A stretch of 25,000 nt of DNA from Prorocentrum cordatum (Eukaryota; Sar; Dinophyceae; Prorocentrales; Prorocentraceae). Made by a program: the position numbers and the translations under genes. Below the pieces are notes generated by a model. It was not told the origin of the DNA. It saw only the letters and a program-made list of their open reading frames with translations, and did no database searches. The first letter of the stretch is position 1; every line of letters starts with the position of its first letter. This document shows, piece after piece, positions 23,354 to 25,000 of the stretch. The stretch spans positions 169,387 through 194,386 of the forward strand of contig CAUYUJ010017652.1 of assembly GCA_963575745.1 (NCBI GenBank), in the 5' to 3' direction.

Positions 23354-23361
23354 TACCAGTA

Positions 23362-23737
23362 AGCAGGTGCCGTTCGAGAAGAAGAGGAGCGGGGGAGCAG
23401 CAGCGAAGCACGCATGTGATCCGCATGTTCCACACGTCTGCCAATGCGCCGTCAGGGCGCGGCCTCGTGCGTGTTCCCTCGGAGCTGCAGCAGTGAGTCG
23501 ATCTGGGAGGCACTGGGCAGACAAATGGATGGATCCGCTCCATCAGCACTCAACGGATAGCACTTGTGTGAATTTCCTGTCCTGCGCTGTGGCCTGCGCA
23601 CTCGCCTGCGCTGTGGCCGTGCCAGGCCGGTGCGGAGAGCTTGACCAACCCCCATGGGCGCCTTCCAGCAGGAGGCCCTCCAGCAGGAGGCCGTGAGCCC
23701 GAAGTCTGGGACCGCGGGGCCGCGCTTGGAGAATGAG
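23362..23737 (+). other. Unassigned tract with an open plus-strand frame
   Basis: A frame open from 23052 continues through element M to 23694 with a Cys/Ala-rich end. Bias is weak and the reading through the element argues against a real protein as it stands. Confidence 0.25.
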
Positions 23738-23820
23738 GATGCTGATGATGATGATGATGCTGCTGCTGCTGATGATGCTGATGCTGATGCTGATGCTGAT
23801 GCTGATGCTGATGCTGATGC

Positions 23821-23858
<38 letters not shown>

Positions 23859-23873
23859 TGATGATGATGATGC

Positions 23874-23914
<41 letters not shown>

Positions 23915-23960
23915 CTGATGCTGATACTGATGCTGATGCTGATGATGATGATTATGATGA
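23738..23960 (+). repeat. GAT/GCT trinucleotide and hexanucleotide array
   Basis: (GAT)n alternates with (GATGCT)n blocks and one GTGATG phase slip. Poly-Asp, Asp-Ala, Met and Ile/Ser frames are artefacts. Confidence 0.95.
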
Positions 23961-23997
23961 ATAGGAGGAGTAGGGGGGAGGAGGAGGAGGAGATGAG

Positions 23998-24101
23998 GAG
24001 GAGTAGGAGAGTAGGAGTAGGAGTAGGAGTAGGAGTAGGAGTAGGAGTAGGAGTAGGAGTAGGAGTAGGAGTATGAGTAGGAGTAGGAGTAGGAGTAGGA
24101 G
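23998..24101 (+). repeat. GGAGTA hexamer array
   Basis: About 15 GGAGTA units with one GTATGA variant. A remnant (GGAGTAGGAGTATATTC) precedes the second copy of the adjacent unit at about 24900. Confidence 0.95.
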
Positions 24102-24169
24102 TCAAGCTAGCCAGCTCGAGCGAGTCAAGCATGGCATGCCCAGTCCCACCCGCCATCCCACAACATAAG

Positions 24170-24363
24170 AAGCAAAGCTGGCACAACTGGGGGCCGAAGT
24201 CACACCGGCCAGCCGGTTTGGTACAGCTGATGCGGCCGCGATGGCGGTTGCCGACGGGAACTGGCGAGCGCGTGTTGAATGCCGCGCACGCATTGCCAGA
24301 CGAGTCGAGAATGGCCTGGTACACCGCAGGAAGCCAGAGGTGGCCGGAGGAAGCCCGACGGTC
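24170..24363 (+). CDS. Possible coding exon inside the 838-bp unit
   Basis: After a TAAG acceptor-like site at 24167-24170, a plus-strand frame of about 64 codons has G as first base in about half of them (AKLAQLGAEVTPASRFGTA, then ADGNWRARVECRARIARRV). It ends at a TGA that overlaps GTCTGA, a possible donor. The minus strand also has an open, Cys-containing frame over the same bases, so the strand is not certain. No family is recognised. Confidence 0.3.
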
Positions 24364-24391
24364 TGACAGGACACCCCAAAGCATTTTTGTG

Positions 24392-24506
24392 AAAAGCATT
24401 GGGTTTTTGATGTTTTTATGTTGAAATGCTTGCAAACACACGGTGTTCGGTAGGATTCTGACATGAACGCGCGAGTGTGCTCTTTGTGGTATTTTTTGCA
24501 CAGGAT
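24392..24506 (+). repeat. 115-bp direct repeat, copy 1
   Basis: AAAAGCATTGGGTTTTTGAT ... GAAATGCTTGCAAACACACG ... TGTGGTATTTTTTGCACAGG. It contains AAGCATT and AATGCTT as hairpin arms. TTTTTGTG precedes both copies. Confidence 0.9.
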
Positions 24507-24655
24507 TCGCGGCCTGGGTGCATGACAGAGCATCGCGAGTGCACCGCGCGATGACGTGAAATCGCTGGATTTGACCGAATTCTTAAGATTCCTATGGTTT
24601 TCCTATGATTTCAGCAAGAGAGCCCGGGCGGGAAATTTGTAGTTTTTTTTTGTGT
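24507..24655. other. Spacer between the 115-bp repeats
   Basis: No gene is seen. TTTTCCTATGATTTCAG at 24598-24614 has the look of a 3' splice site. Confidence 0.35.
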
Positions 24656-24770
24656 AAAAGCATTGGGTTTTTGATGTTTTTATGTTGAAATGCTTGCAAA
24701 CACACGGTGTTCGGTAGGATTCTGACATGAACGCGCGCGTGTGCTCTTTGTGGTATTTTTTGCAAAGGAT
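24656..24770 (+). repeat. 115-bp direct repeat, copy 2
   Basis: Identical to 24392-24506 except for two substitutions (CGCGAGTG/CGCGCGTG and GCACAGG/GCAAAGG), 264 bp downstream. Confidence 0.9.
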
Positions 24771-24939
24771 GATCGCCGTGGACGACAGGACGTCCATGTC
24801 GAGAGGAAAAAATAAGAAACATGTTGATTTCGTATTGTTTTTTACAGGTTAGGATGGGACCCCCCGGATGCGGCCCCTAATGGCCGGCCGGCCTGAGGGG
24901 GGAGTAGGAGTATATTCTAATAAGGAATAAGGATAGGAC
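24771..24939. other. Unassigned tail of the 838-bp unit
   Basis: No gene is seen. It contains GGCCGGCCGGCC (24882-24893) and the decayed GGAGTA remnant. Confidence 0.4.
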
Positions 24940-25000
24940 TCAAGCTAGCCAGCTCGAGCGAGTCAAGCATGGCATGCCCAGTCCCACCCGCCCTCCCACA

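Larger units (their letters stand above)
24102..24939 (+). repeat. 838-bp unit that recurs at the window edge
   Basis: The first 61 bp (TCAAGCTAGCCAGCTCGAGC ... CCCACA) recur at 24940-25000 with one mismatch, and the window ends inside the second copy. GGAGTA repeats precede both copies. It is a tandem repeat with an 838-bp period or two dispersed copies; the window cannot distinguish them. Confidence 0.75.

Noticed and set aside
1-25000. rRNA, tRNA or 5S genes
   Set aside because: No cloverleaf with a convincing GGTTCGA-type B box and no conserved rRNA core was found by eye on either strand. A covariance-model scan would be the decisive test.

Overview
The window looks like intergenic or gene-poor nuclear DNA from a large, GC-rich, repeat-dominated eukaryotic genome. 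A dinoflagellate (of the Prorocentrum, Polarella or Symbiodiniaceae kind) is the best guess. The grounds are indirect: trinucleotide and hexanucleotide arrays every few kilobases, short terminal-inverted-repeat elements of the size and structure of introners, only scattered exon-sized coding fragments, and no bacterial gene organisation. No rRNA, tRNA or spliced-leader gene was recognised, so the taxonomic call is an inference.

Layout. 1-5.4 kb: a GAG array, arrays of a degenerate TCTTGGGGCC decamer, degenerate GTGAGT dodecamers, two compound TAG/TGG arrays and several short dispersed repeats. 5.5-6.7 kb: the clearest gene remnant (minus strand, 5851-6135, frameshifted) and, just upstream of it, a six-copy 89-bp minisatellite. 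6.8-8.2 kb: a low-GC island, degenerate tandem repeats and a GGA array. 8.2-10.4 kb: more decamers, a (CAG)14 tract, a 172-bp inverted-repeat element with a perfect 5-bp target duplication, and a 192-bp inverted-repeat element with an 8-bp duplication. 10.4-16.7 kb: the least repetitive part, with three adjacent stem-loops and coding relics (Cys/Trp-rich fragment 12593-13159, frameshifted fragment 14438-14980). This stretch is bracketed by two direct copies of a 320-bp repeat. 16.7-19.3 kb: acidic-codon and CTC arrays in higher-order arrangement, and a second copy of the 9.4-kb repeat that lacks the 172-bp insertion, so it is a natural empty site. 19.7-22.0 kb: a 171-bp near-perfect palindrome, tandem copies of a 150-160 bp dispersed element, and a third copy split by about 1.4 kb of arrays. 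22.0-25.0 kb: second copies of both inverted-repeat elements, GAT/GCT and GGAGTA arrays, and a unit that starts to repeat after 838 bp at the right edge.

No intact gene can be called with confidence. Coding candidates rest on codon-position bias (GC-rich or C-ending third bases, G-rich first bases) and not on recognised domains. Most long open frames are by-products of GC-rich or trinucleotide-repeat sequence. The main story is mobile and tandem-repeat biology: two inverted-repeat element families with target duplications, one shown by an empty site; a possible introner; nested insertions; and several self-complementary structures.
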